Below, in pieces: positions 8,070 to 16,371 of a stretch of 36,654 nt of DNA (position 1 is the stretch's first letter; the number at the start of each line of letters is the position of its first letter). The position numbers were made by a program, and so were the translations under genes. Location of the stretch: contig NZ_LYMI01000039.1 in NCBI RefSeq assembly GCF_001660815.1, forward strand, positions 1-36,654, in the 5' to 3' direction. Source of the stretch: Xanthomonas nasturtii (GTDB lineage: Bacteria; Pseudomonadota; Gammaproteobacteria; Xanthomonadales; Xanthomonadaceae). Below the pieces are notes generated by a model. It saw only the letters and a list, made by a program, of their open reading frames with translations. It was not told the DNA's origin and ran no database searches.

Positions 8070-9650
8070 TCATCGCAACGACAGGTTCAACACCGAAGGT
8101 GTTGCCACCGGCGAGGAGAATGTCACCGTGCCGCCGCCGTCGCTGGCATCGGTGTAACGCACATCGCGGGTATCGATCACCAGTACCAGCCGCTGCCCTG
8201 CGGGAATTTCGGTTGCTGCCGCCTGCAGCGTCCAGTCCAGCGTGACTGCGCGTCCCGGCGTGGCATTGCGTAACGAATATGGCGCGTGTGTGATCAGTTG
8301 CGCCACGCCCAGACCATCCATGCGATACAGATACGCGAACAGACTCACCTTCGACTGACTGGGTACGACGGTCACGCGCAGCGAGGGGCTTCCGGCCAGG
8401 CGCCGGGCACTGCTCGATGGCGAGCCGACCCATACTGCGGCACCTGCGCGGTTGACCAGCGGAATCGAGGTGCTCACCGGCACGCCGATGCCTTGCAATA
8501 AACCGTTGACCAGCACGACGCCGGAATCGGCCAAGGTCGGCATGTCGGTGGCGATGCGCGATTGCCATCCGCTCGAGGTCCCACCGATCAATCCACCGGT
8601 CGGGCTGAGCAAACCGGCAGGTGCGGACAGGCCAAGTTGCGTGGTTTCCTGTTGTACCGACGCCCAGTCCGGATAGTCCAACCATTGCCCGGCCCGTGGC
8701 GACAGCCGCACCGGCGCTTCGGTATCCACCCCGTTACGGACTTGCTTGAGATGGCGATCGAACCAGCGCGTGGTCGCGGTGTACACCTCGTTCGGCAATC
8801 CCAACGCACCGGGTAGCTCGGCGGTGGCGTGATCGCCCTGGCTGAGCAGCAATTGTTTCGGGCCACGCAACTGGTTGAAGAATGCGATGGTCTGGTTCGG
8901 CGGGAACAACCCATCGTTGAACGCATTGCCCAGCAGTACCGCAGTGCCGCGCGCATTGAGCGCCGCCACATCGGTGGCCGGGCTGCGCGATGCGGCCTGC
9001 GGCAGGAAGCCCTGCACCGCGCCGTCGTAATCGCCTTGCGCAACGCGTGCGCCGATCTGCGCCAGATCCGGCCCGGCCCGCCCGGTCAGCGCGCCCGCGC
9101 CGACCAACAGCCCCACGCCTTGTTGGCTGACAGTGCGATTGGAATACAGAGACGCTTCCAGATCGGCCCAACCGCTGAGCGCAGCCACCGCCTTGATGCG
9201 TGGGTCGCGCTCGGCCGCCAGCAGGCTGATGCCCGCACCGTAGGAAATGCCCGACGCACCGATCGCGTTCGGATTGGCCGGCGTATGCGCCAGCGCCCAG
9301 TCGATCACCGCGCTGACGTCTTCCACCGTGTCCGGCCCGGCGATGTCGATCTGCCCGGCCGAATCCCAGAATCCGCGCGAGGTGTAGCTCACCACCACGT
9401 AGCCGTCGCTGGCCAACAGGCTGGCGCGACCCAGGTATTCCAGATTGGGCAGCGACCAACTGGCCGGCATCACGATCAGCGGAAACGGCCCGGCACCCTG
9501 TCCCTGCGGTACCAGCACCAGTGCGCCCATCTGCGCGCCATCCCAGCCGGGAATGCGTTCGTAGGTCTTGCTGAAGGCGCCCGCCACTGCCGACGCCGAA
9601 GCCACCAGTAACGCCAATGCGGCGATGCTTCCGATCCAACGCTTGCTCAT
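8070..9650 (-). CDS. Secreted CocE/PepX-like alpha/beta-hydrolase (S15-type)
   Basis: 526 residues with a signal peptide (core 6-22, cleavage near AVAG at 21-24). The alpha/beta-hydrolase triad is readable: Ser136 in GISYG, Asp246 in NAFNDGLFPP, and His274 in SQGDHATAE. GFWDSAGQID and the later all-beta C-terminal part (about 330-526) fit the X-Pro dipeptidyl-peptidase/CocE family, where a jelly-roll domain follows the catalytic domain. Substrate (peptide, ester or acylated compound) cannot be told. The ATG at 9650 follows AGAGAG. It is a single gene downstream of thiL on the same strand, separated by 190 bp that include GGGAATC-type repeat sequence at about 9765-9795, so co-transcription is uncertain. 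Confidence 0.8.
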   Translation of the reverse strand: MSKRWIGSIAALALLVASASAVAGAFSKTYERIPGWDGAQMGALVLVPQGQGAGPFPLIVMPASWSLPNLEYLGRASLLASDGYVVVSYTSRGFWDSAGQIDIAGPDTVEDVSAVIDWALAHTPANPNAIGASGISYGAGISLLAAERDPRIKAVAALSGWADLEASLYSNRTVSQQGVGLLVGAGALTGRAGPDLAQIGARVAQGDYDGAVQGFLPQAASRSPATDVAALNARGTAVLLGNAFNDGLFPPNQTIAFFNQLRGPKQLLLSQGDHATAELPGALGLPNEVYTATTRWFDRHLKQVRNGVDTEAPVRLSPRAGQWLDYPDWASVQQETTQLGLSAPAGLLSPTGGLIGGTSSGWQSRIATDMPTLADSGVVLVNGLLQGIGVPVSTSIPLVNRAGAAVWVGSPSSSARRLAGSPSLRVTVVPSQSKVSLFAYLYRMDGLGVAQLITHAPYSLRNATPGRAVTLDWTLQAAATEIPAGQRLVLVIDTRDVRYTDASDGGGTVTFSSPVATPSVLNLSLR

Positions 9651-9840
9651 GTTGCTCTCTCCCACGCGAGGCAGGGCCGGGATAGCCCAGCGGCAACTGC
9701 CATGCATCCGTGGTTCGGGGGAGAACATCGCGAACGTACCAGACGGTATGGTATGGATCAAGGTGCGGGAATCGGGAATCGGAGTCGGGAGTGCCGGACC
9801 TGCAGTCACCCGGGCAGGGATCACCTCGGCCGCGAGCGTT

Positions 9841-10815
9841 TCAGCCGACGAAGTGCTGGTAGCCGCGCTGCGGCGGTTGCCAGGGGTTGCCGTCGGCGTC
9901 GTGCACTACCACGCCGGGCGTTGCGACAATCTGGCCGATGCGCGTTGCCGCTACCTCGGCGAACTCCATTGCCTGCGCCACCGCATCGCGGTGCTGCGGC
10001 GCGGCGGTGAAACACAGCTCGTAATCGTCGCCACCGCCAAACTGCCAGCCGAGGCACTGCAATGCGCTGGTCCCGGCGCTGCGCGGCATCGCCGGCAAGG
10101 CAGCACGTGTCAGTTGCGCGCCCACGCCGCTGCGTTCGCACAGATGCCCCAGATCGGCCAGCAGCCCGTCGGAGATGTCCACGCAGGCATGCGCAAGCCC
10201 GCGCAAACGCAGCCCGGCCTGCACGCGTGGCTGCGGACGCAGCAGGCGGCAGCGCCACCGTTCACGCAACGGGTCGGCAGCCATGCAGGTCACCTCCAGC
10301 TGCCCGGCTTGCCACAGCGCCAACGCAGCAGCGGCCTCTCCCGGCGCGCCGGTTACCCACACGTCATCGCCCAGACGCGCACCGTCGCGACGCAGCGCCG
10401 CACCCGGCGGTACGCTGCCGATCGCCGTCACCGCGCACGAGAGTGGCCCGCGTGTGGTGTCGCCACCGACCAGCACGATGTCGTGCGCATCGGCCAGCGC
10501 GAAAAAACCGTCGGCAAACGCATCCACCCACGCCGCATCGTCGTGCGGCAGCGACAACGACAAGGTGCACCAACGCGGTTGCGCGCCCATCGCTGCCAGA
10601 TCGGAAAGATTGACTGCCAGCGTCTTCCAGCCCAGATCGTCGGCGCGCGTCTCTTGCGGAAAATGCACACCGGCATTGAGCGTATCGGCAGTGATCGCCA
10701 ATTGCTCACCAGCCGGCGGCTGCAGCAGTGCCGCATCGTCGCCAATGCCCAACGGCACATCGGCACGCGCGGCAATGCGCGCACGCAGACGGGCAATCAG
10801 ATCGAATTCGGGCAT
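9841..10815 (-). CDS. thiL: Thiamine-monophosphate kinase
   Basis: 324 residues, full length for ThiL, which phosphorylates thiamine monophosphate to the active diphosphate cofactor. Visible family motifs in order: PLGIGDDAALL (21-31) with the metal-binding Asp pair, ITADTLNAGVHF, GWKTLAVNLSDLAAMGAQP, LVGGDTTRGPL, WVTGAPGEAAAAL, CVDISDGLLADLGHL and FGGGDDYELCF. It is the last gene of the rib-nusB-thiL order common in gammaproteobacteria. Here it is set off from nusB by a 222-bp gap filled with a GGGATT-type repeat, which may weaken the operon link. Confidence 0.95.
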   Translation of the reverse strand: MPEFDLIARLRARIAARADVPLGIGDDAALLQPPAGEQLAITADTLNAGVHFPQETRADDLGWKTLAVNLSDLAAMGAQPRWCTLSLSLPHDDAAWVDAFADGFFALADAHDIVLVGGDTTRGPLSCAVTAIGSVPPGAALRRDGARLGDDVWVTGAPGEAAAALALWQAGQLEVTCMAADPLRERWRCRLLRPQPRVQAGLRLRGLAHACVDISDGLLADLGHLCERSGVGAQLTRAALPAMPRSAGTSALQCLGWQFGGGDDYELCFTAAPQHRDAVAQAMEFAEVAATRIGQIVATPGVVVHDADGNPWQPPQRGYQHFVG

Positions 10816-10823
10816 TTGAAGGG

Positions 10824-11033
10824 CCGGGATTTGGGATTGGGCATTGGGGATTGGTCACAGCAGGCTTTGCGAGGGGCGGCATGACGGCTGGCCAGCTGCA
10901 CCATCGGTGGATGCGGCAGAGCAGGTGGCGTCGATCAAGCCACGGCTGCGCCGCTCAAGCGAAGGCGCTCGCACCTTGCACGGGCGGGACCTGCGCTGGC
11001 TGCCAATCCCGAATCACGAATGCCGAATCTCGG
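10824..11033. repeat. GGGATT-type intergenic repeat with inverted arms
   Basis: The left arm (10824-10854) is built from GGGATTTGGGATTGGGCATT-like units. The right arm (11003-11033) is its inverted counterpart, matching at 24 of 31 positions by eye. The left arm runs into GATTGGTCACAGCAGG, which has a near copy (GATTGGCAACAGCAGG) in the repeat at 17382-17472. It fills almost the whole thiL-nusB gap and contains no supported gene. The layout suggests a small non-autonomous mobile repeat or a transcript-stabilising fold. Confidence 0.6.
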
Positions 11034-11037
11034 CGCC

Positions 11038-11508
11038 TCAGGCGCCCGACTCCACCTTGCGCCACTCCACCGCCGCACGATCGAGCACGCCGTTGACGTA
11101 GGTGTGGCCGTGTTCGGAGCCGAAGCGCTTGGCGGTTTCGATCGCCTCGTTGATCACCACGCGGTACGGCACGTCCTGGCGGTACAGCAATTCGTAGGCG
11201 GCCAGACGCAGGACTGCGCGTTCGATCGCATCGACCTCTTCCACGCCGCGGTCCAAATATGGGGTCAGCGCAGTATCCAGTTCGGCACGGTTGCTCAGTA
11301 CGCCTTCAACCAGGCTTTCGAAGTAGGCCAGATCGGCTACTTCGTGCGCCTGCTCGTGCGCGAACTGGCCGATCACCTGCTTGGCGAAGCCACCGGAAAT
11401 CTGCCACGCATACACCGCCTGCAAGGCACGCCTGCGTGCGCGCGAACGCAGCACCGGGTCGATGCCGTCGCGACGGCCGTGGCGTGGGTGCCCACCGGGC
11501 TTGCTCAT
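11038..11508 (-). CDS. nusB: Transcription antitermination factor NusB
   Basis: 156 residues. The basic N-terminal leader ([12 protein letters not shown]) is followed by [16 protein letters not shown], the classic NusB opening helix that binds boxA RNA. Later [47 protein letters not shown] and the terminal VNGVLDR are all family marks. NusB with NusE (ribosomal protein S10) supports rRNA antitermination. Its ATG overlaps the ribH stop (ATGA, 11508-11505), which indicates translational coupling within the riboflavin operon. The N-terminal extension of about 22 residues is longer than in E. coli. Confidence 0.95.
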   Translation of the reverse strand: MSKPGGHPRHGRRDGIDPVLRSRARRRALQAVYAWQISGGFAKQVIGQFAHEQAHEVADLAYFESLVEGVLSNRAELDTALTPYLDRGVEEVDAIERAVLRLAAYELLYRQDVPYRVVINEAIETAKRFGSEHGHTYVNGVLDRAAVEWRKVESGA

Positions 11509-11969
11509 GGCAACAACTCCATCAAGTTCACCAGTTCCAGCGCCGCAAGCGCGCATTCCTCGCCCTTGTTGCCGTGGCTGCCGCCGGCACGCGCTTCGGC
11601 ATCTTCCACGCGTTCAACGGCCAGCACACCGTTGAGCACCGGCACACCGGTCTGCAACTGCACGCTCATCAGGCCTTCGGCGCACAGGTCGGCCACATGT
11701 TCGTAATGGCGGGTATCGCCACGGATCACGCAGCCCAGCGCGATGATCGCGCCATGCTGGCCGGACTGCGCCACGCGGTTGGCGGCGATCGGAATTTCCC
11801 AGGCGCCCGGCACGCGGATCACGTCGATGGCGTCTTCGCCAATGCCGTTGCCGGCCAGGCTCTGGCGCGCGCCGGTGACCAGCGCGTCGGTGATGCGGGC
11901 ATTCCAGCGGCTGGCGATGATCGCAAAGCGCGCGGTGGTGGGGCGAAGATCGCCTTCGTAGTGGGTCAT
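11505..11969 (-). CDS. ribH: 6,7-dimethyl-8-ribityllumazine synthase
   Basis: 154 residues, standard for RibH. The enzyme joins 3,4-dihydroxy-2-butanone 4-phosphate to the ribitylamino-pyrimidine in the penultimate step of riboflavin synthesis. Motifs seen: [17 protein letters not shown] (N-terminal substrate loop), [29 protein letters not shown] with the catalytic His region, [10 protein letters not shown], and [14 protein letters not shown]. An in-frame TTG lies four codons upstream (11981); the ATG at 11969 is preferred but neither has a strong ribosome site. A 316-bp gap separates it from ribBA upstream, while it overlaps nusB downstream. Confidence 0.95.
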   Translation of the reverse strand: MTHYEGDLRPTTARFAIIASRWNARITDALVTGARQSLAGNGIGEDAIDVIRVPGAWEIPIAANRVAQSGQHGAIIALGCVIRGDTRHYEHVADLCAEGLMSVQLQTGVPVLNGVLAVERVEDAEARAGGSHGNKGEECALAALELVNLMELLP

Positions 11970-12285
11970 GCGGGTCGGCAACTCGAGGGGGCGGGAAGTT
12001 TAACAGCTGCCGGGGCCAGGCCCGGCCGCCGCGTGCAGGCCGGGGCCGCCAAAGCAGACCCGGCCATGCGCTTCAGGAACCTGTGCAATGGCACCTATCG
12101 TCTGCGCGGCCAGCTGGCGCAGCCTTCGGCTGGAACCGGTCGCCGACACCGGCGGCCACCGTGCCGGGACACAACCGCAGCCCCTGGCGGCTGCGCGCTG
12201 TCAGCCACGCGTCAGCGCCGGCAACGGCAAAAGGGCCATCAAAAATGGATCAAATGACTGCGGTTGGTAACGGCTCGCAGCCATC
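11970..12285. other. 316-bp spacer inside the riboflavin operon (ribBA to ribH)
   Basis: No supported gene. This is a long gap for an operon whose other junctions overlap. It contains a GC-rich imperfect stem, GCCGGGGCCAGGCCCGGC, near 12010-12027. On the minus strand the sequence GTTAAACTTCCC lies close to the ribH start. It may hold an internal promoter or a processing/stability structure; nothing decisive is visible. Confidence 0.4.
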
Positions 12286-13425
12286 TCAGGGCACGGCGGA
12301 AGGCGCCACCGAACGCAGGCCTTCGCCGGCGTGGCATTCCAGATACTCCACCACCTCCAGCCCGAACCCGGCCAACCCCACCTGACGGCGCGGGGTGCCC
12401 AGCACGCGCAGCTTGCCCAGGCCCAGCTCGGCCAGGATCTGCGCACCGGCACCATTGCGCCGCCACTGGCTGACGTCCTTGGCGTTGGCCGCGGCCTCGG
12501 GTTGCTGGCGCAGCCGCGCCAACAGCGATTCGCTGTCGCGCGGGGCCGACAGCACCACCATCACGCCCTGCCCTTCGGCGGCGATCGCACGCAGCGCATC
12601 GGTAGCCGCCACGCCGAAATCGTCGCGCTGCCAGTGCAGCAGATCGGCCAGCGGGTTTTCCACCTGCACGCGCACCAGTGTCGGCGTCTGTGGATCCGCA
12701 TTGCCGCGCACCAATGCAAAGTGCAGGTCGTGCGCGATGCGGTCGCGGTAGGTCACCAGTGTGAACGGGCCGAATTCGGTGGTGATCTCGCGCTCGTCCA
12801 CACGCTCGACGGTGTGCTCGTTGGCCAGGCGATAGGCGATCAGATCGGCGATCGAGCCCATCTTCAACCCATGCTCGCGTGCGAACACTTCCAACTGCGG
12901 GCGACGCGCCATGCTGCCGTCCGGGTTGAGCACTTCCACCAGCACGCCGGCCGGTTCCAGCCCGGCCAGCATCGGCAGGTCGCTGGCCGCTTCGGTGTGG
13001 CCGGCACGGGTCAGCACGCCGCCGGGCTGCGAAATCAGCGGGAAAATATGCCCCGGCTGGCTCAGGTCCTGCGGCTTGGCATCCGGGCGCACGGCGGTGC
13101 GCACGGTGTGGGCGCGGTCGTAGGCGGAGATGCCGGTGGTCACGCCTTCGGCTGCTTCGATGCTGACGGTGAAGTTGGTCTGGAACTGCGCGGTGTTGTT
13201 GCGCACCATCGGCGCCAGGCCCAGCTGCGCGCAGCGCTCGCGGGTCAGCGACAGGCATACCAACCCGCGCGCATGGGTCACCATGAAGTTGATGTCCGAC
13301 GGCTTGACCAACTCGGCGGCCATGATCAGATCGCCTTCGTTTTCGCGGTCTTCGTCGTCGACGATCACCACCATGCGCCCGGCGCGCAGTTCTTCGATCA
13401 ATTCCGGAACGGGCGCGAAGTTCAT
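12286..13425 (-). CDS. ribBA: DHBP synthase fused to a degenerate GTP cyclohydrolase II domain
   Basis: 379 residues. The first ~200 are a complete 3,4-dihydroxy-2-butanone 4-phosphate synthase: [10 protein letters not shown] (23-32) with metal/substrate acids, the [10 protein letters not shown] strand, [12 protein letters not shown] and [16 protein letters not shown]. Residues ~205-370 align in order with GTP cyclohydrolase II ([35 protein letters not shown]). However, the zinc cysteines and the RCDCG-type motif are absent, with [13 protein letters not shown] in their place. GTP cyclohydrolase activity is therefore not expected, and a separate ribA must exist elsewhere. Such RibB-X hybrids are known in proteobacteria. 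The ATG overlaps the ribE stop (ATGA). The symbol ribBA is used by convention; ribB would describe the activity better. Confidence 0.92.
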   Translation of the reverse strand: MNFAPVPELIEELRAGRMVVIVDDEDRENEGDLIMAAELVKPSDINFMVTHARGLVCLSLTRERCAQLGLAPMVRNNTAQFQTNFTVSIEAAEGVTTGISAYDRAHTVRTAVRPDAKPQDLSQPGHIFPLISQPGGVLTRAGHTEAASDLPMLAGLEPAGVLVEVLNPDGSMARRPQLEVFAREHGLKMGSIADLIAYRLANEHTVERVDEREITTEFGPFTLVTYRDRIAHDLHFALVRGNADPQTPTLVRVQVENPLADLLHWQRDDFGVAATDALRAIAAEGQGVMVVLSAPRDSESLLARLRQQPEAAANAKDVSQWRRNGAGAQILAELGLGKLRVLGTPRRQVGLAGFGLEVVEYLECHAGEGLRSVAPSAVP

Positions 13426-14024
13426 GCCGCACCCCGTGTGCCGAGGAGGCGTTCGACATAGCGCGCCACCAGATCGATTTCCAGGTTCACCGCCGCGCCG
13501 ACGGCGGTCTGCGCAAATGCGGTATTGGCCACCGTGTGCGGAATCAACGCAACCTCGAAGCCGTCTTCGTCTACCTCATTGACGGTCAGGCTGACGCCGT
13601 CCACGCAGATCGAGCCTTTTTTGGCCACATAGCGCAATACCGATGATGGGGCGGCAAACCGCCAGCGCTGCGCACGTGCATCGCCATGCACCGATTGCAC
13701 CTGGCCCAGACCATCCACATGCCCGCTGACCAGATGCCCGCCAAGACGGTCGGTGGGCCGCATCGCGCGCTCCAGATTGAGCAGTGCGCCCTCGGGCAAT
13801 GCGCCCAGCGTGGTCAGCGACAGGGTTTCGGTGGAGGCGTCAGCCTGAAAGCTGCCGGCGTCGAACGCAATGACCGTCAGGCACACGCCGTTGACTGCAA
13901 TGCTTTCGCCCAGTTGCACCGCGTCGAACGGCAAATTGCCAGTGGCGAAGGTGAAACGCACATCGCCGCCCTGCGGCTGGCGCGCCGCCAGCTGGCCAAC
14001 GCCTTCAATGATTCCGGTAAACAT
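13422..14024 (-). CDS. ribE: Riboflavin synthase subunit alpha
   Basis: 200 residues, the normal size. The protein consists of two similar barrels. The N-terminal one starts MFTGIIEGVG and contains ESIAVNGVCLTV. The second begins around GGHLVSGHVDGLG and repeats the pattern as GSICVDGVSLTVNEVDEDGF. The enzyme dismutates two lumazines to riboflavin. The ATG at 14024 has GGGAG seven bases upstream, and it overlaps the stop of a short upstream ORF as TGATG. An FMN riboswitch lies about 170 bases upstream in the same transcript. First gene of ribE-ribBA-ribH-nusB-thiL. Confidence 0.95.
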   Translation of the reverse strand: MFTGIIEGVGQLAARQPQGGDVRFTFATGNLPFDAVQLGESIAVNGVCLTVIAFDAGSFQADASTETLSLTTLGALPEGALLNLERAMRPTDRLGGHLVSGHVDGLGQVQSVHGDARAQRWRFAAPSSVLRYVAKKGSICVDGVSLTVNEVDEDGFEVALIPHTVANTAFAQTAVGAAVNLEIDLVARYVERLLGTRGAA

Positions 14025-14110
14025 CAGCGTGCTCCCGCGTGCAGCAATGACACCGCGGAGATGGAGCGCTGGAACACCGCGGCGCAGCGCGGCAGGTGGT
14101 GCATGGACAT
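14024..14110 (-). CDS. Putative 28-residue leader ORF coupled to ribE
   Basis: The ATG at 14110 opens a 28-codon frame beginning MSMHHLPRCAAVF. Its TGA (14026-14024) overlaps the ribE ATG as TGATG, a classic coupling arrangement. GAGAA lies about 7 bases upstream of the ATG. The ribE ribosome site (GGGAG) lies inside the last codons. The ORF sits between the riboswitch and ribE, so its translation could affect access to the ribE start. Short in-frame ORFs arise easily in GC-rich DNA, so its reality is uncertain. No family is recognised. Confidence 0.35.
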   Translation of the reverse strand: MSMHHLPRCAAVFQRSISAVSLLHAGAR

Positions 14111-14194
14111 AGTCGTTTCTCGCAGAAGTTGAGCGAAAAACGCCGCAAGGCAAAGCAAACAGGCGCGCGCGCAGCCGCAAGGCTGCACGGTGGC

Positions 14195-14363
14195 CGTCTT
14201 CTTTCATCCGGACTATACCGTCGGCTCCGGCATCGGACCGGATCTGCTGACCTTCGCGCGATGCCCGACACTGCAGTGCCAACCATCGCGACGAAGCGCT
14301 CGCGGGCTCGCACGCTTGCGCGTGCCCACCGCCGGTGGGGAATCGCACCCCGCCCTGAAGACG
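14195..14363 (-). promoter_or_regulatory. FMN riboswitch (RFN element)
   Basis: Read on the minus strand, the 7-bp closing helix is CGTCTTC (14363-14357) with GAAGACG (14201-14195). Between them are the RFN hallmarks in order: AGGGCGGGGTGCGATTCCCC followed by ACCGGCGGT; AGCCCGCGAGCGC; GGTCAGCAGATCCGGT; GATGCCGGAGCCGACGG; and AGTCCGGATGAAAGAAG. FMN binding should lower expression of ribE and the genes behind it. The downstream expression platform is not obvious. A GCAGCC-TTGC-GGCTGC hairpin (14186-14171, minus strand) and a T5 run (14140-14136) are candidates, so transcriptional or translational control cannot be decided by eye. Confidence 0.95.
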
Positions 14364-14584
14364 TTCGTAAGTGCCGGCGAACCGGCCGACGCAGTTTAAC
14401 AGCGCACCTCGGCGCAGTGGCTGAGCGTCAGGTGAGGCTGACGGGACACTGTGTCGTGTCGGGAAATTCCCCATAGCCAGCTTTGTGAAGGATCTGTTAA
14501 ATTACCCGCCGCGACGGGAGACGTCGCATTTTCCGCCTCGCAACGGGGCGGAGACACGGACATCACTTCGGAGAGAACCATCCA
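14364..14584. other. Divergent promoter region (riboflavin operon / Ax21-like gene)
   Basis: No gene. It must hold the promoter for the riboswitch transcript (leftward) and for the Ax21-like gene (rightward). On the plus strand TTGTGA...TTAAAT lies around 14482-14505 but the spacing is not canonical. A CCGCCTCG-CAAC-GGGGCGG hairpin lies in the presumed 5' leader (about 14536-14552). GGAGAG about 8 bases before 14585 is the ribosome site. Confidence 0.4.
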
Positions 14585-15208
14585 ATGCGTAATACCCTGA
14601 TTCTGGCCGCCCTGCTGGCTGCCGCCCCGTTTGCCGCCTCTGCGGAGGGCCTGAGCTACAACTATGTCGAAGGCGGCTGGAACCGTACCGACTTCAACGT
14701 CAATAATGGCAACGAAGGCATCAACGGCGGCTATCTGCGCGGTTCCTGGCAGATCGCCCAGCCGGTCTACGTCTTCGCCGGCTACCAGCGCGCCACCAAG
14801 GACTTCAACCTCGGCGCCGGCTTCACGGTCGACAGCACCCTGACGCAGGCCAACGCCGGTATCGGCTACCGCCAGGAAATGACTGAGCGCGTCGAGTTCA
14901 TCGCCGACATCAGCGCGCTGCGCACCAAGGTCGATGCGGACCTGCGCCAGCGCGGCCGCTCGCTGGGCAGTAGCTCCGACTCCACCACCTTGGGCTGGGC
15001 CAACCTGGGCCTGCGTGGCAAGCCCTCGCCGCGCACCGAAGCCTGGATCAAGGCCGGCTACATCGACGGCAGCGACGTGGACGAAGGGGAGTTCGTGGGC
15101 ACCCTGGGTGGCCAGGTGAACTTCACCCCGACCTGGGGCCTGGTTGGTGAAGCCCAATTCATCGACAACGCAAACCAGTACCGCGTCGGCGTGCGTGCAA
15201 GCTTCTGA
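14585..15208 (+). CDS. Ax21/Omp1X-family outer-membrane beta-barrel protein
   Basis: 207 residues with a Sec signal peptide (MRNTLILAALLAAAPFAASA, cleavage A20/E21). The mature start EGLSYNYVEGGWNRTD matches the Ax21 opening (AEGLSYNYVEGGY). The rest alternates short amphipathic strands (YVFAGYQRAT, ANAGIGYRQEM, LGWANLGLRGK, AWIKAGYIDG) and ends VGVRASF with the terminal Phe of outer-membrane barrels. FVGTLGGQVNFTPTWGLVGEAQF resembles the Ax21 C-terminal block. It is likely a paralogue rather than Ax21 itself, since the middle differs from my memory of that protein. It sits alone on the plus strand between ribD and the riboswitch-led rib operon. Confidence 0.8.
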   Translation: MRNTLILAALLAAAPFAASAEGLSYNYVEGGWNRTDFNVNNGNEGINGGYLRGSWQIAQPVYVFAGYQRATKDFNLGAGFTVDSTLTQANAGIGYRQEMTERVEFIADISALRTKVDADLRQRGRSLGSSSDSTTLGWANLGLRGKPSPRTEAWIKAGYIDGSDVDEGEFVGTLGGQVNFTPTWGLVGEAQFIDNANQYRVGVRASF

Positions 15209-15226
15209 CCGGCATCGCGCACTAAT

Positions 15227-15258
15227 AAAAAGGCCCCGCATGCGGGGCCTTTTTTTTG
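15227..15258. terminator. Bidirectional rho-independent terminator
   Basis: Self-complementary AAGGCCCCGCATGCGGGGCCTT is preceded by an A-run and followed by eight Ts. It ends the Ax21-like gene (19 bp upstream) and, read on the minus strand, lies just after the ribD stop. Confidence 0.92.
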
Positions 15259-15261
15259 CAC

Positions 15262-16371
15262 TTACACCGCCGCTGGCGGCACGTAGTGCAGACGTAGATC
15301 CTGCCCGAGCTGACGCACATCGCGTAGCTGCAGTGCATGCCGCTGCGCCATCGTTTCGATGCCAAGGCCAGCGAGCAGCGGCCGTGCGGTCTCGCCCAGC
15401 AGCACCGGGGCCATGTAGACCAACAGCTCATCGACCAGCCCGGCCTGCAACAGGGCGCCGCTCAGCGTGGCGCCGGCTTCCACATGCACTTCATTGATGC
15501 CGCGCTCGGCCAGCAATACCAGCACAGCGGCCAGATCGAAGCGACCGGCGCGCAAGGGCATCGCAGCAAATTCCGCGCCGTCCAACGCGTCTGGAACGAC
15601 AGCATCGCCGTGCAGATACAACGTTGGCGCATCGCCATCGCGAATGTTCTTGCACGCCACTGTGCGCAAGCCGGCATCCAGCACCACACGCAGCGGCGGC
15701 ACGACTGTGCTGCCATCCCCCAGCCGCACCGTCATCGCTGGGTCGTCGGCCAACACCGTGCCTGCACCGGTAAGGATCGCGCCGGCGCGCGCACGCCAGC
15801 GCTGCACGTCTGCACGTGCGTCGGGACCGGTAATCCATTTGGATTCGCCGCTGGCCAGCGCAGTGCGTCCGTCCAGACTGGCGCCGAGCTTGACCCGTAG
15901 CCACGGCCGCCCACGCTCCACGCGCGACAGAAAGCCCTGGTTCAAAGCGCGCGCCTGGGCTTGCATCACGCCGCTAAGCACGTCGATTCCGGCCTCGCGC
16001 AGCAATGCAAAGCCACCGCCGTTGACCTGCGGAAACGGGTCGGCCATCGCCGCAACCACACGCTTCACACCTGCCTCGATCAAGGCCAACGCACACGGTG
16101 GCGTGCGCCCGTAATGCGCGCACGGCTCCAGCGTCACGTACGCGGTGGCACCGCGCGCCAGCTCGCCGGCTGCACGCAGCGCGAAGACTTCGGCATGCGG
16201 GCCGCCGGCACGTTGATGAAAGCCTTCGCCCACGCGCACGCCATCGCGCACGATCACGCAGCCCACCATCGGGTTGGGGCGCGTGGTGTAGGCGCCCCGC
16301 TCGGCCAGGCGTAACGCCTGCGCCATCCAGCGGTGGTCGTCGGCACTCGCGATCGCTGCTGTTTCACTCAT
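15262..16371 (-). CDS. ribD: Bifunctional riboflavin deaminase/reductase RibD
   Basis: 369 residues, standard for RibD. The N-terminal deaminase has the zinc motifs PHAEVFAL (HAE) and LEPCAHYGRTPPC (PCxxxxxxPPC), preceded by RPNPMVGCVIV. The C-terminal reductase (~150-369) shows RVKLGASLDGRTAL, ESKWITG, GAGTVLADDP, EVHVEAGATLSGALL and LLVYMAPVLLG. It performs the second and third steps of riboflavin synthesis from the GTP-derived pyrimidine. Its ATG overlaps the stop of the GNAT gene upstream (ATGA, 16371-16368). It belongs to the nrdR-GNAT-ribD run and lies outside the FMN-riboswitch operon, so I see no direct FMN control of this gene here. Confidence 0.95.
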   Translation of the reverse strand: MSETAAIASADDHRWMAQALRLAERGAYTTRPNPMVGCVIVRDGVRVGEGFHQRAGGPHAEVFALRAAGELARGATAYVTLEPCAHYGRTPPCALALIEAGVKRVVAAMADPFPQVNGGGFALLREAGIDVLSGVMQAQARALNQGFLSRVERGRPWLRVKLGASLDGRTALASGESKWITGPDARADVQRWRARAGAILTGAGTVLADDPAMTVRLGDGSTVVPPLRVVLDAGLRTVACKNIRDGDAPTLYLHGDAVVPDALDGAEFAAMPLRAGRFDLAAVLVLLAERGINEVHVEAGATLSGALLQAGLVDELLVYMAPVLLGETARPLLAGLGIETMAQRHALQLRDVRQLGQDLRLHYVPPAAV

